Source of the DNA: Methylophaga sp.
GTDB lineage: Bacteria; Pseudomonadota; Gammaproteobacteria; Nitrosococcales; Methylophagaceae
NCBI RefSeq assembly: GCF_009711715.1
Contig: NZ_VENF01000005.1
Location: forward strand, 124,001 to 188,000
Reading direction: 5' to 3'
Length of the DNA stretch: 64,000 nt
Shown here: piece by piece, positions 1 through 10,080 of the stretch
Layout of the letters: each line of letters begins with the position of its first letter
Position numbering within the stretch: the stretch's first letter is position 1
The notes under the pieces: generated by a model
The model's database searches: none
The model's input: only the letters and a program-made list of their open reading frames with translations
Told to the model about the DNA's origin: nothing
Translations under genes and position numbers: made by a program

Positions 1-1363
<1,363 letters not shown>

Positions 1364-1834
1364 ATGTCAGAAAAGCTGGATCGTTATGATCAGATGATCC
1401 TCGATATTCTGCAAAAGCACGGGCGCATCTCCAATCAGGAACTGGCGGAAGCGATCAAGCTCTCCCCCTCCCCCTGTCTGCGCCGAGTCCGTCAGTTGGA
1501 GGAGGACGGACTGATTGACGGCTATGTAGCCCTGCTCAATGCCAAAAAGCTGGGACTCAGCCTGATGGCCTTTATCGGCATCAGTATGGACCGGCACACA
1601 CCCGAGCGTTTTGAAAAACTGGAATCGACCCTGGCCGGGTATCCGGAAGTACTGGAATGCCATCTGATCACCGGCCAGGATGCTGATTACCTGCTGAAAG
1701 TCATTGTCCGTGATATGGATGCCTATCAGCAGTTTCTGCTTAACAAACTGACCCGTATTGAGGGCGTCAGCGGCGTACATACCTCATTTGTGATGAAATC
1801 ACCGATCAACTCAACCGCTTTACCGGTGAGTTAG
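1364..1834 (+). CDS. Lrp/AsnC family transcriptional regulator
   Basis: 156 residues, the normal length for this family. Residues 1-60 form the N-terminal helix-turn-helix (LDRYDQMILDILQKHGRISNQELAEAI then SPSPCLRRVRQLEEDGLI). Residues 65-145 form the ligand-binding RAM/ACT-like domain. AAGGA lies just upstream of the ATG. It is divergent from leuA, and its 3' end stops four bases from the end of rarD. The sequence resembles Lrp-type regulators that respond to amino acids; the ligand cannot be read from the sequence. Control of leuA and of itself is the simplest prediction. Confidence 0.9.
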   Translation: MSEKLDRYDQMILDILQKHGRISNQELAEAIKLSPSPCLRRVRQLEEDGLIDGYVALLNAKKLGLSLMAFIGISMDRHTPERFEKLESTLAGYPEVLECHLITGQDADYLLKVIVRDMDAYQQFLLNKLTRIEGVSGVHTSFVMKSPINSTALPVS

Positions 1835-1838
1835 GGAC

Positions 1839-2726
1839 TCAGGATGGGTTTTGTGGCTGACTGCGTCTGATTTGCTGCCACAGCCCGGCCACAAACAAAA
1901 ACAGGGCTATCCATACCAGGATAAAGGTCAACATCCGCTCAGGCGGGAAATGTTCATTGAGGACAAAAACGCCGATCAGAAACTGGATGGTCGGGTTGAT
2001 ATACATAATAAAACCGACAATCGACAGATTGATGCGGCTGGTGGCCATCGCAAACAATACCAGGGGCAAGGCGGTCAGAAAGCCTGAGAAAACCAGTAAC
2101 AAGGTGGTCGAGTTATTCAGGCCAAAACCCATCTGACTATCCGCTGTGAGCGTCTGCCAGGCAACAAAGCCCAAAGCAAACGGCAACAACCAGAGGGTTT
2201 CAATCGTGAGACCATTGAGCCCATCAATCGGATGGACTTTTCTGACCAGGCCATAAAAGGCAAAAGCAAAGGCCAGCACCACGCCAACCCAGGGCAGAGC
2301 GCCAAAGCTCCATAATTCCCATAACACTGCCATCGCTGCCAGCACACCGGCCCAGCCCTGCAAAGGATGCAAAGACTCTTTCAGAATCAATCGTCCCATC
2401 AGCAAACTGACCACCGGCATAATGAAATAGCCCAGGCTCGCTTCCAGAACCCGGTGCTGACCGACCGCCCAGATATACACCAGCCAGTTAACAGCGATTA
2501 ACAATGACGAAACACCCAGCCAGACCAGGGTCTTTCTATCCTGCAGCGCTCTGACCAGCAAGCGTCCACGTTGCAATATCAGACCCAGTGTCAAGGTCGC
2601 CACCAGTGACCAGATGATGCGGTGCGACAGCACTTCCACCGGTGAAACATGATTCAGATAGCTGAAAAATAGCGGGAAAATACCCCAGATGGAATAGGCC
2701 ATAACGGCCAGCACAAGACCTTGCAT
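1839..2726 (-). CDS. rarD: RarD-type EamA/DMT transporter
   Basis: 295-residue inner-membrane protein with about ten hydrophobic segments. The opening QGLVLAVMAYSIWGIFPLFF and the HRIIWS motif near residue 36 are typical of RarD, a drug/metabolite-superfamily permease. The substrate is not established; RarD has been linked to chloramphenicol resistance in Pseudomonas. The predicted start ATG at 2726 has only a weak ribosome site. The upstream neighbour is an alkyltransferase-like gene 31 bases away in the same direction, so the two may be co-transcribed. It converges with the Lrp-family gene with a four-base gap and no room for a terminator. Confidence 0.88.
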   Translation of the reverse strand: MQGLVLAVMAYSIWGIFPLFFSYLNHVSPVEVLSHRIIWSLVATLTLGLILQRGRLLVRALQDRKTLVWLGVSSLLIAVNWLVYIWAVGQHRVLEASLGYFIMPVVSLLMGRLILKESLHPLQGWAGVLAAMAVLWELWSFGALPWVGVVLAFAFAFYGLVRKVHPIDGLNGLTIETLWLLPFALGFVAWQTLTADSQMGFGLNNSTTLLLVFSGFLTALPLVLFAMATSRINLSIVGFIMYINPTIQFLIGVFVLNEHFPPERMLTFILVWIALFLFVAGLWQQIRRSQPQNPS

Positions 2727-2757
2727 ACGATGCCCAGAGATTTAAAGGCATATGTTA

Positions 2758-3096
2758 TCAAGTTTCCGGCGTGTGATCGCTGACACTCCCATCCCATTGG
2801 TAAAGCCGCAGCCGGATTTTGTTGCCCTGAAAATGAATACCTTCGTGTTCCAGTCTTTGTCGTTGCAGTTGCTGACTTTCACTGCCTGTGGGCAAGGCAA
2901 TCTCCCCTTTGGCATTAATCACCCGATGCCAGGGTAATAAAGTCTCTGGCGGCAGGTTTTTCAGAATATGGCCGACACCCCGGGCATGGCCCGGATAACC
3001 GCAAAGACTGGCAATCTGGCCATAGGTGGCGACTTTTCCAGGTGGAATCGCAGCGATGGTTTGCCAAACTGTTTCTCTGAACTGTTGTTCCATCAT
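2758..3096 (-). CDS. Alkyltransferase-like protein (ATL)
   Basis: 112 residues, corresponding to the DNA-binding domain of O6-alkylguanine-DNA alkyltransferase alone. The motif normally reading PCHR is PWHR here (LLPWHRVINAKG, near residue 56), so the acceptor cysteine is tryptophan. Proteins of this type bind O6-alkylguanine lesions without repairing them and hand them to nucleotide excision repair (known from E. coli YbaZ and yeast Atl1). The helix-turn-helix region PPGKVATYGQIASL and the following GHARGVG are intact. The start is either ATG of the double ATG at 3096/3093. Confidence 0.9.
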   Translation of the reverse strand: MMEQQFRETVWQTIAAIPPGKVATYGQIASLCGYPGHARGVGHILKNLPPETLLPWHRVINAKGEIALPTGSESQQLQRQRLEHEGIHFQGNKIRLRLYQWDGSVSDHTPET

Positions 3097-3157
3097 GATT
3101 CCAAGTCAAACAACACGGACTGAACTCATCATGCCCAGTCCGTTTATTTTTATCCAG

Positions 3158-3706
3158 TCACTCGACCAGTGAAACAGTACTGGGGGCGATTTGCAGCTGA
3201 GACAGCTTATCCAGTAGCGATTCGATATTTTTTCTGGCGGCGCCCTCATTCGCCAGTCTGAGACGCTTGATTGCGGCAAAGGCATCTTCCATCGTCGCAG
3301 TATGCGGCGTGATAATCATTTCATCCATGACCACTGTATTCCTGGTTTTATCTGTCAACACATAACGGATGTGGGTCGTCACTGTCAGATCAAAGCCCAT
3401 GATGGGTTGATTGACCTCAATCAGCTGAATCATCAGATCGTAGTTACCCTGCTCCGCCAGCAACCCTTGTGAAGACAGACTATCCCTAACCGCCTGCCGG
3501 AAAGCATCGTTGCTGATTTCTGAGGTCCATAAGGGATTGGTTTCTGTGCGACCGGACACATCCTTAACACCAATATTCGCCTCAAGTGCGGTATCAAATT
3601 GATGTCTGACTTCCGTGTAAGCCATGTTCTCGACTTTGGCACCTGAAGCACAGCCGAATAGCAGTCCTGACAATCCGATCAGTAAAAGCAGTCTGACAAT
3701 TTTCAC
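3158..3706 (-). CDS. Predicted outer-membrane lipoprotein of unknown function
   Basis: 182 residues. The GTG at 3706 is chosen as start because AGGAG sits six bases upstream, and it yields a clean lipoprotein signal KIVRLLLLIGLSGLLFGC with lipobox LFGC. A longer in-frame start at 3757 would spoil the signal peptide. The mature part is mixed alpha/beta, with an unusual run of conserved-looking polar segments (TDKTRNTVVMDEMIITPH). No family was recognised. It may be exported to the outer membrane, since no Asp follows the lipid-modified Cys (CASG). Confidence 0.7.
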   Translation of the reverse strand: MKIVRLLLLIGLSGLLFGCASGAKVENMAYTEVRHQFDTALEANIGVKDVSGRTETNPLWTSEISNDAFRQAVRDSLSSQGLLAEQGNYDLMIQLIEVNQPIMGFDLTVTTHIRYVLTDKTRNTVVMDEMIITPHTATMEDAFAAIKRLRLANEGAARKNIESLLDKLSQLQIAPSTVSLVE

Positions 3707-3891
3707 TTTTTTCTCCTGAAAATAATTAATATCAATCAGCAGCCAGCCGACGGACATCCGGGCAGGCGGTTTTCAGGAATGATGAATTGACACTGAGAGA
3801 TCAGGGATTGCGTCCATGAGGCTTGTAGACACTTCATTCCGTGAAGTCTGCTGATGGTGCGAACTATTTCATTTTTTTGATAGGTCGCAAC

Positions 3892-4512
3892 TCAGGCAGT
3901 AAAAATGAGATGCGTCGCCAGCAGAACAAACACGAGTGCAGCCAGACGGTTAAGGTTTTTCTGCCAGCGCGCTGAGCTGATTAAACTTGCCGAGATAACA
4001 GCGGCCATGATGGCGATCGTGCCGAAAACGAAGATAGTCGCCAGAATAAACAAACCGCCCAGCGCAAAAATCTGGAGTGCCACAGCATTTGCTTCAGGCG
4101 TTACAAACTGGGGCAGGAAAGCCAGAAAAAACAGGGACACCTTAGGATTGGTAATATTCATTATAATCCCGCGCCGGTAGGACCAAGCGATATCCGGGCG
4201 ATGTGCAGCGTTATCGGCCAACGAAAGGGGCTCTGCAGCTAATACCTGCCAGGCAAGATAGAGCAAATAAATTGCCCCGGCTACTTTGAGCGTCATAAAA
4301 GCCCAGCTCGAGGATTGGAATATCACGGCAATCCCCAACGCCACCAGTGTGGTATGAACCAGCAGCCCGGTGCATAGCCCCATGACAACAGCCAGACCGG
4401 CTTCACGGCCACGCATGACTGAGTGAGTCAGCACAAAAATATTATCCGGTCCCGGTGCCAGTGCCAGCAGCAGCGAGGCAGTAAAAAAGCTCACTACGGT
4501 CTCTAATGCCAT
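3892..4512 (-). CDS. LysE/RhtB family amino-acid exporter
   Basis: 206 residues with six predicted membrane segments. The N-terminal signature LALAPGPDNIFVLTHSVMRGREAGL is diagnostic of the LysE/RhtB superfamily. The central NITNPKVSLFFLAFLPQFV motif is also typical. These proteins export amino acids or homoserine lactones by proton exchange; the substrate here is unknown. It stands alone, transcribed away from the phosphatase-kinase gene at 4592, with which it shares an 80-base promoter region. Confidence 0.9.
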   Translation of the reverse strand: MALETVVSFFTASLLLALAPGPDNIFVLTHSVMRGREAGLAVVMGLCTGLLVHTTLVALGIAVIFQSSSWAFMTLKVAGAIYLLYLAWQVLAAEPLSLADNAAHRPDIAWSYRRGIIMNITNPKVSLFFLAFLPQFVTPEANAVALQIFALGGLFILATIFVFGTIAIMAAVISASLISSARWQKNLNRLAALVFVLLATHLIFTA

Positions 4513-4591
4513 CCTGTTAACAATGCCTCTGCATGTTCAAAGCCCGATATATGTTGCATGATAATAGTCAACCGTCTCAGCCAGTAATTCG

Positions 4592-6310
4592 ATGACAAAC
4601 GTCCTATCCATCTCTGTCGGTCAGCATAGTTCAGCCGGAATTAAGGCCATCAACCAGGATCGCTGCGGCGTATCTGTGCCTGAAGGCGATGAACAGATGA
4701 CCCGTGGCATCATTGCTGCGGTTGCTGATGGTATCAGCACCAGTGAAGTCAGCCAGGTAGCCAGTAGCACGGTGATTGCGAGTTTCATTGAAGACTATTA
4801 TGCAACCCCCGAATCCTGGTCGGTAAGCACCGCCGGTGAGCGGGTCTTACAGTCGATAAATGCCTGGCTCTATGGCTGCAGTCGCAACAGTGAATATCGA
4901 TATGACAATGATAGCGGTTATATCTGCACCCTCAGTGCGATTATCTTCAAAGGCAGGAAAGCGCATCTCTTCCATGTCGGCGACTGCCGTATCTATAAGC
5001 TGGTCAGCACGGCTTTACAACAACTGACCACCGATCATCTGCAAGCTGATGCTGAAACCGGCCCGTTTCTGAGCCGTGCCATGGGGCTGGAACACCAACT
5101 GCAATGTGAACAGCGCGCTTTGCCTGTCAAATCAGGTGATATTTTTATTCTGGCAACCGATGGCGTCTATGATTTTGTCACTGAACAGCAAATCTCAGAG
5201 ACCGTCAGAGAGTCTCAGGATGATTTACAGCAGGCTGCGGAAAGCCTGGTCGATCAGGCACTGATAACCGGCAGCCACGACAACCTGAGCATTCAGATTA
5301 TCCGTCTTGATCAGGTCCCGACCGAATCTGACCACAGATTGCAAACTGAAGCGACTCAACTGCCACTGCCACCCACACTGTCGTCGGGTATGCACTTTGA
5401 GGGCTACGATCTGCTACGCGAATTGTACGTCAGCAGCCGCAGCCATGTGTTTTTAGCCAAAGATACCGCCTCGGGCGCCCCGGTCGCCCTGAAAGCCCTG
5501 TCGACCGATCTGGAAGAGGATGCGGACGCCATCGAACGTTTCCTGATGGAGGACTGGGTCGCACGGCGGCTGAATAATGTGCATTGTCTGAAAGCCTTCG
5601 ACAGTCAGCGGCCACGGCAGTCACTCTACAGCGTCACCGAATATATTGAGGGACAGACGCTGACTCAATGGATGCATGACAACCCGGCGCCGGCACTGGA
5701 TGAGGTGCGGCGGATTGTCGAACAGATCGGCAAAGGCTTACAGGCCATGCACCGCAGGGAAATGATTCATCAGGACATAAGGCCAGATAACATTCTTATC
5801 GATAAGTCCGGCACAGTGAAAATCATCGATTTTGGGGCTACCCGCATTGCCGGGCTGGCGGAACTGGGAGCTGAATCAGAGCTGATACTGGGGACGGCCC
5901 AGTTCACGGCACCGGAATATTTTCTGGGTCAGACCGGCACACCGCAGTCCGATATTTTTTCTCTGGGCGTGCTGACCTACCACCTGTTGTCGGCAGACTT
6001 GCCATACGGCACCGGTGTCTCTAAAGCCTTCAGTACCGCCGCGCAGAGAAAACTCAGCTACCAGTCACTGATCCAGGGGGAGCGCAGCATTCCATTCTGG
6101 ATCGATGACACTATTCGAAAAGCGGTCCATATCCAGCCGCATAAACGTTATCAGGAAGTGGCGGAGTTTGTTTATGACCTCAACTACCCTAATAAAGCGT
6201 TTTTGAATAAAGCCCGGCCACCGTTAATAGAACGTAAGCCGGTGCTGTTCTGGCAATGTGTGTCACTGGGTTTACTGCTCACCCTGCTGTATCAGAACCT
6301 GCCCGTTTAA
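4592..6310 (+). CDS. Fused PP2C phosphatase and serine/threonine protein kinase
   Basis: 572 residues. Residues 1-240 are a PP2C phosphatase with all metal-binding motifs: NQDRCG (Asp23), VADG (Asp46), HVGDCRIY (Asp131), ATDGVYD (Asp190) and SHDN (Asp230). Residues 268-535 are a protein kinase with VALK (Lys301), the catalytic loop HQDIRPDN (Asp395, Asn400) and DFGAT (Asp413). The usual glycine-rich loop is replaced by a serine-rich segment (ELYVSSRSHVF), and the catalytic-loop Lys is Arg. One hydrophobic segment near 550-570 anchors the protein to the membrane. The family is known in gammaproteobacteria, where one polypeptide carries both opposing activities; its targets here are unknown. 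Confidence 0.9.
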   Translation: MTNVLSISVGQHSSAGIKAINQDRCGVSVPEGDEQMTRGIIAAVADGISTSEVSQVASSTVIASFIEDYYATPESWSVSTAGERVLQSINAWLYGCSRNSEYRYDNDSGYICTLSAIIFKGRKAHLFHVGDCRIYKLVSTALQQLTTDHLQADAETGPFLSRAMGLEHQLQCEQRALPVKSGDIFILATDGVYDFVTEQQISETVRESQDDLQQAAESLVDQALITGSHDNLSIQIIRLDQVPTESDHRLQTEATQLPLPPTLSSGMHFEGYDLLRELYVSSRSHVFLAKDTASGAPVALKALSTDLEEDADAIERFLMEDWVARRLNNVHCLKAFDSQRPRQSLYSVTEYIEGQTLTQWMHDNPAPALDEVRRIVEQIGKGLQAMHRREMIHQDIRPDNILIDKSGTVKIIDFGATRIAGLAELGAESELILGTAQFTAPEYFLGQTGTPQSDIFSLGVLTYHLLSADLPYGTGVSKAFSTAAQRKLSYQSLIQGERSIPFWIDDTIRKAVHIQPHKRYQEVAEFVYDLNYPNKAFLNKARPPLIERKPVLFWQCVSLGLLLTLLYQNLPV

Positions 6311-6409
6311 AGCCGATCTGGTTCAGTCATACATCACACTTTTATTTCTTTGCAGTAAGTCCGGCCTGATTCCTGTCTTTTTTATATCAATACGTCATGG
6401 AGCCAGATT

Positions 6410-7441
6410 ATGTTGATTCAGCCTTTTGCCCGCAAATTAGCTTTGATTTTTATTACTCTTGCATCATCACTGCTGCTTCAGGCAACGACTGTGCAGGCAG
6501 AAAAGCAAGTTGAAAACCTGCCCGGCCTGCTGGAATTCAAGGAATGGACTGTGCCCTGGGAAAAATCACGTCCCCGGGATCCCTATGTTGCCCCTGATGG
6601 CACGGTCTGGTTCGTAGGCCAGGTAGGTGACTACGTCGCCAAACTGAATCCGCAAACCGGTGAGATGAAAAAGTTTGATATCCCCGGCGCCGGTCCGCAT
6701 ACCGTGGTCGTCAGTGATGATGGGACTCCCTGGTATGCCGGCAACAAGGACAAACATATCGGTAAAATGAACCCGAAAACCGGAGAAGTGACCTTATTCC
6801 CGATGCCGGATGGCATTAAAGACCCGCATACCATGGGCTGGACTTCCCATGGCAATCTCTGGTTTACCGCCCAGTGGGCAAATTACATCGGCAAACTGGA
6901 TACCCAAACCGGCAAGGTCGAGAAAATAGCCTTACCCCGTGACAATATGCGCCCCTATGGCCTGACCGTGACTCCTGATAACCGGCCCTGGATTGCATTT
7001 ATGGGCGAGAACGCGATTGGCACCATCAATCCCAGCACCATGGCGCTTGACGTTATCAAAACCCCGTCAGGAGACAGTTTGATCCGCCGCATTGCTATGA
7101 CCTCGGATGGCCGGATCTGGTGGGGTGATAATGCCATGGGCCATATTGGTGTCTATGATCCTGAAACCCAATCGATGCAGCAGTGGGCCACACCCGGCGG
7201 GGAAGCTGCCGGTATTTATGCGTTGGCCGTCGATAACAAGGAGCGGGTCTGGTATGTTGAAACCGCTCTGCAGCCTAATCGCTTTGTCGGTTTCGATACC
7301 AAAGCTGAAAAATTTATTTCGATTGATGAAGTGCCGTCCGGCGGCATAACAATTCGCCATATGGTATTTGATGAAAATTCCAACGCGATCTGGTTTGCCA
7401 CCGATGCCAACACTGTTGGTAAAGCGATGCTGCCGGAATAA
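6410..7441 (+). CDS. Exported beta-propeller, virginiamycin B lyase-like
   Basis: 343 residues with a Sec signal peptide (cleavage likely after TTVQA, residue 30). The rest is a chain of six to seven propeller blades with the recurrent pattern PDGTVWFVGQ...IGKLNPQTG, matching the Vgb/SMP-30-like streptogramin lyase fold. Genuine virginiamycin B lyases are cytoplasmic, so the export signal argues for another role, perhaps sensing or binding in the periplasm. It lies 100 bases after the phosphatase-kinase gene on the same strand; a functional link is not shown. Confidence 0.8.
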   Translation: MLIQPFARKLALIFITLASSLLLQATTVQAEKQVENLPGLLEFKEWTVPWEKSRPRDPYVAPDGTVWFVGQVGDYVAKLNPQTGEMKKFDIPGAGPHTVVVSDDGTPWYAGNKDKHIGKMNPKTGEVTLFPMPDGIKDPHTMGWTSHGNLWFTAQWANYIGKLDTQTGKVEKIALPRDNMRPYGLTVTPDNRPWIAFMGENAIGTINPSTMALDVIKTPSGDSLIRRIAMTSDGRIWWGDNAMGHIGVYDPETQSMQQWATPGGEAAGIYALAVDNKERVWYVETALQPNRFVGFDTKAEKFISIDEVPSGGITIRHMVFDENSNAIWFATDANTVGKAMLPE

Positions 7442-7480
7442 AGTCGTTATTGCAGATAATCACTAACTGTTCGTCATATT

Positions 7481-7918
7481 TTAGTGGTTTTCGCAGCTAA
7501 TCTGGAAGCCGTCAGCGACATGCTGGAAACTGGATGATTTGTCACTGTTCATTTTGTGATAAGTGAGGGTCCCCTCTTTCAGCGACAGATTTGTGTAAGT
7601 AGTGATTTTCTCGGCGGGCTTTTTACCATGCATATTTTCAATGGTACTGGCGGTTTGCACCAGCTTGCCGTCTTCGACTCGCCAGACACCGGTTTCCTTC
7701 TGCACCCAGGAGAAATTTTCTCCATCGCAGACCAGAAACAGTGCTGCGTAGCGCTGATCCTGCATTCTCCTGGTAAGCCATTTTATGGTTTCTCCCTCCT
7801 GCTGCTTCTCGCTGTACCAGGTACCGATCAAGACATCACTGGCCGGTTCAGCCTGAACAGTAAAAGAAAAAGAGAGGACAGCAAGCAATGCCGGCAGCAA
7901 AGTTCGGGACAGGATCAT
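7481..7918 (-). CDS. Small exported protein of unknown function
   Basis: 145 residues with a Sec signal peptide ending near FTVQA (residue 23). The mature part starts DVLIGTWYSEKQQEGETIKWLTR and ends in a single Cys (ISCENH) that may pair with an internal Cys (LVCDGE). The GTWYSE...W...Y pattern resembles small lipocalin- or META-like beta-barrel proteins. No firm family match can be made by eye. It converges on the propeller gene with a 39-base gap that contains no obvious terminator. Confidence 0.6.
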   Translation of the reverse strand: MILSRTLLPALLAVLSFSFTVQAEPASDVLIGTWYSEKQQEGETIKWLTRRMQDQRYAALFLVCDGENFSWVQKETGVWRVEDGKLVQTASTIENMHGKKPAEKITTYTNLSLKEGTLTYHKMNSDKSSSFQHVADGFQISCENH

Positions 7919-8305
7919 GGATTACCTCATTTTTTCGAGTTGCAGTCTCAGGGTCAGATGTCATCACGTGTTTCAGCTTGAATATAAAACTGTGCAGCTC
8001 AGACTATGAGGATTTACAGGGGCTCACAAGCGTTCACAGTGATAGTCAGGAAAGCTTCCCGGCTCCTTGATTTTCCGCAGTCTATATCTGCCAGGGGCTG
8101 ATGAGAAAAGACAACAGAAATTTTTCAGAGGGCCGTCAAACCAGTCTTCAACTCGCGTCATATCAGTATTCAGCGGTCAGGTATTTTGATTTCAGAACAC
8201 GCTGGACTGAAGCCGCACTCAGACCACCCTGTCAGAAAAAACTTTTGAGGATTGATAGTTGGATGTAACGGCCTGGATCATGGGCTTTGCTGCCACATCA
8301 AGTAT

Positions 8306-8324
8306 GCCGCTTTTACAAAGCGGC
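8306..8324. repeat. Perfect hairpin GCCGCTTT-TAC-AAAGCGGC
   Basis: Eight-base arms with a three-base loop in the phoH-like leader. A T-run follows at 8333-8338, nine bases after the stem, too far for a classical intrinsic terminator. It could be a weak terminator, a processing site or an operator. Confidence 0.4.
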
Positions 8325-8436
8325 GGGAGGGATTTTTTATATTAACACTATTTACAGACTTGTGAACTGAGTTCCAGCCACTCACAACACACCATTAACC
8401 AGGCAACGATAATTGCCCTTTGCAAGCCTCATTTCT

Positions 8437-8450
8437 TTGATCATAATCAA
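8437..8450. promoter_or_regulatory. Perfect FNR/Anr-type box
   Basis: TTGAT-CATA-ATCAA matches the FNR consensus (TTGAT-N4-ATCAA) exactly. Its centre lies about 40 bases before the TTG start of the phoH-like gene. At a class II activator position the transcript would start near the start codon, so repression or a leaderless transcript must also be considered. It suggests oxygen-linked control of this gene. Confidence 0.55.
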
Positions 8451-8482
8451 GACAGGCTCCACCTGATCAACAAGAGGACTTC

Positions 8483-9898
8483 TTGCAGATGATTAAAAGA
8501 CCCGCCGCCGGCAGACGCCTGTTCATTCTGGACACCAATGTGCTGATGCACGATCCGACTGCCATCTACCGCTTTGACGAACATGATATTTACCTGCCGA
8601 TGGTTGTGCTGGAAGAGCTGGACCGTGGCAAGAAGGGCTTATCCGAAGTTTCGCGTAACGTCCGTCAGGTCAGCCGCTTTCTTGATGAACTCCTGTTGCA
8701 GGCGGAAGACAGTGATGCGATAAGCCAGGGCATTCCTCTGCCCAGCGTAGATAACAGTGATAACCATCAGGCCAGCGGCCGGCTGTTTTTCCAGACCACC
8801 CAGATGCAGCGCGAGATCCCCAAAGAACTGCCCAGCCATCAGGGTGATAATGCCATCCTCAGTGTCGCCGTCGCTTTGCAGCAAACCGTGACCGATGCCA
8901 CGGTGATCCTGGTTTCCAAGGATATTAACCTTCGGATTAAAGCCACCGTACTTGGCATCTGCGCCGAGGATTATTACAACGATAAAGTACTCGATGATGT
9001 GGATCTGCTCTATCGCGGCGCCGCAGAATTACCTGCCGATTTCTGGGACGATTTAAACCGGCTGGAATCCTGGACCGCCGAGGGCCAGACTTTTTATCAG
9101 GTCGAAGGCGAGATCGTCAAAGACTGGCATCCCAACCAGCTGATTTTTTCACCCGGTGATTCCAATAGTATCGAAGCCGTGGTTCGCTCGGTGAGTGAAA
9201 ACAATGCCGATATTCAACTGGTTCATGACTACCGTAAGGAAAATCATGCCGTGTGGGGCATTACTGCCCGCAACCGGGAACAGAATTTTGCCCTCAACCT
9301 GTTGATGGATACCGATATTGATTTTGTCACCCTGCTGGGTCAGGCAGGTACCGGTAAAACGCTGCTGACCCTGGCTGCAGCACTGACCCAGACTATTGAG
9401 CATAAACGCTACAGCGAAATCATCATGACGCGGGTCACGGTGCCGGTCGGCGAGGATATCGGCTTTTTACCGGGTACCGAGGAAGAAAAAATGACGCCCT
9501 GGATGGGCGCCCTGATGGACAATCTGGAAGTGCTCAATAAAACCGAAGGCGGTGAATGGGGTCGTCAGGCGACCAATGACTTATTGCAGCGCTGGATCAA
9601 AATCCGCTCACTCAACTTTATGCGCGGCAGGACCTTCCTCAATCGTTTCATCATTATTGATGAAGCGCAGAATCTGACCTCGAAACAGATGAAAACCCTG
9701 ATCACCCGTGCCGGCCCCGGCACCAAAATTGTCTGTCTCGGTAATATCGCGCAGATCGATACGCCCTACTTGAGTGAAACCACGTCCGGTCTGACTTATG
9801 TTGTCGATCACTTCAAATACTGGGAGCACAGTGGTCATATCACACTGATGCGCGGCGAGCGCTCTCGGCTGGCAGACTTTGCTTCGGAACATCTTTAA
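8483..9898 (+). CDS. PhoH family protein with N-terminal PIN domain
   Basis: 471 residues. Residues 10-150 are a PIN nuclease domain with the acidic signature FILDTNVLMHDP and further acidic residues (VVLEELDRGKKG, then SKDINLRIKA). Residues 240-470 are the PhoH ATPase with Walker A GQAGTGKT (near residue 288) and Walker B FIIIDEAQN. PIN-PhoH proteins (PhoH2) act as coupled RNA helicase-ribonucleases in mycobacteria. The TTG at 8483 follows GAGG by five bases; an ATG two codons later (8489) is the alternative. It stands alone behind a long leader with an FNR-type box. Confidence 0.9.
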   Translation: MQMIKRPAAGRRLFILDTNVLMHDPTAIYRFDEHDIYLPMVVLEELDRGKKGLSEVSRNVRQVSRFLDELLLQAEDSDAISQGIPLPSVDNSDNHQASGRLFFQTTQMQREIPKELPSHQGDNAILSVAVALQQTVTDATVILVSKDINLRIKATVLGICAEDYYNDKVLDDVDLLYRGAAELPADFWDDLNRLESWTAEGQTFYQVEGEIVKDWHPNQLIFSPGDSNSIEAVVRSVSENNADIQLVHDYRKENHAVWGITARNREQNFALNLLMDTDIDFVTLLGQAGTGKTLLTLAAALTQTIEHKRYSEIIMTRVTVPVGEDIGFLPGTEEEKMTPWMGALMDNLEVLNKTEGGEWGRQATNDLLQRWIKIRSLNFMRGRTFLNRFIIIDEAQNLTSKQMKTLITRAGPGTKIVCLGNIAQIDTPYLSETTSGLTYVVDHFKYWEHSGHITLMRGERSRLADFASEHL

Positions 9899-10015
9899 AC
9901 GCGGGAAGAGTCTGTTAAGCACCAGATTATTCAGGGAATATGTCAACCCCCTTCCATGTCCGGCCTTATTGTAACAAAGCTGGCAAAGCCGGCTGAAAAT
10001 GATATAAAGGGTATA

Positions 10016-10046
10016 TTGACTCCATTATGAGTTAAAAAAAGATAAT
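10016..10046 (+). promoter_or_regulatory. Candidate promoter for the PilZ gene
   Basis: TTGACT at 10016-10021 is followed after 17 bases by AAGATA or after 19 bases by GATAAT (10041-10046), in an AT-rich stretch 35 bases ahead of the PilZ start. Judged by consensus only. Confidence 0.35.
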
Positions 10047-10080
10047 TATTATAAAACCGTGCAAGACGGGTTGGATTTGG

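Larger units (their letters stand above)
7919..8482. other. Long intergenic region upstream of phoH-like gene
   Basis: About 560 bases with no convincing gene on either strand. It contains a perfect hairpin at 8306-8324 and a perfect FNR-type palindrome at 8437-8450. The middle part shows nothing recognisable. The promoter of the small exported protein should lie at its left end. Confidence 0.5.

Noticed and set aside
7888..8070. Short plus-strand open frame upstream of phoH-like gene
   Set aside because: No ribosome site, mixed with the 5' end of the minus-strand exported protein gene, no coding character.
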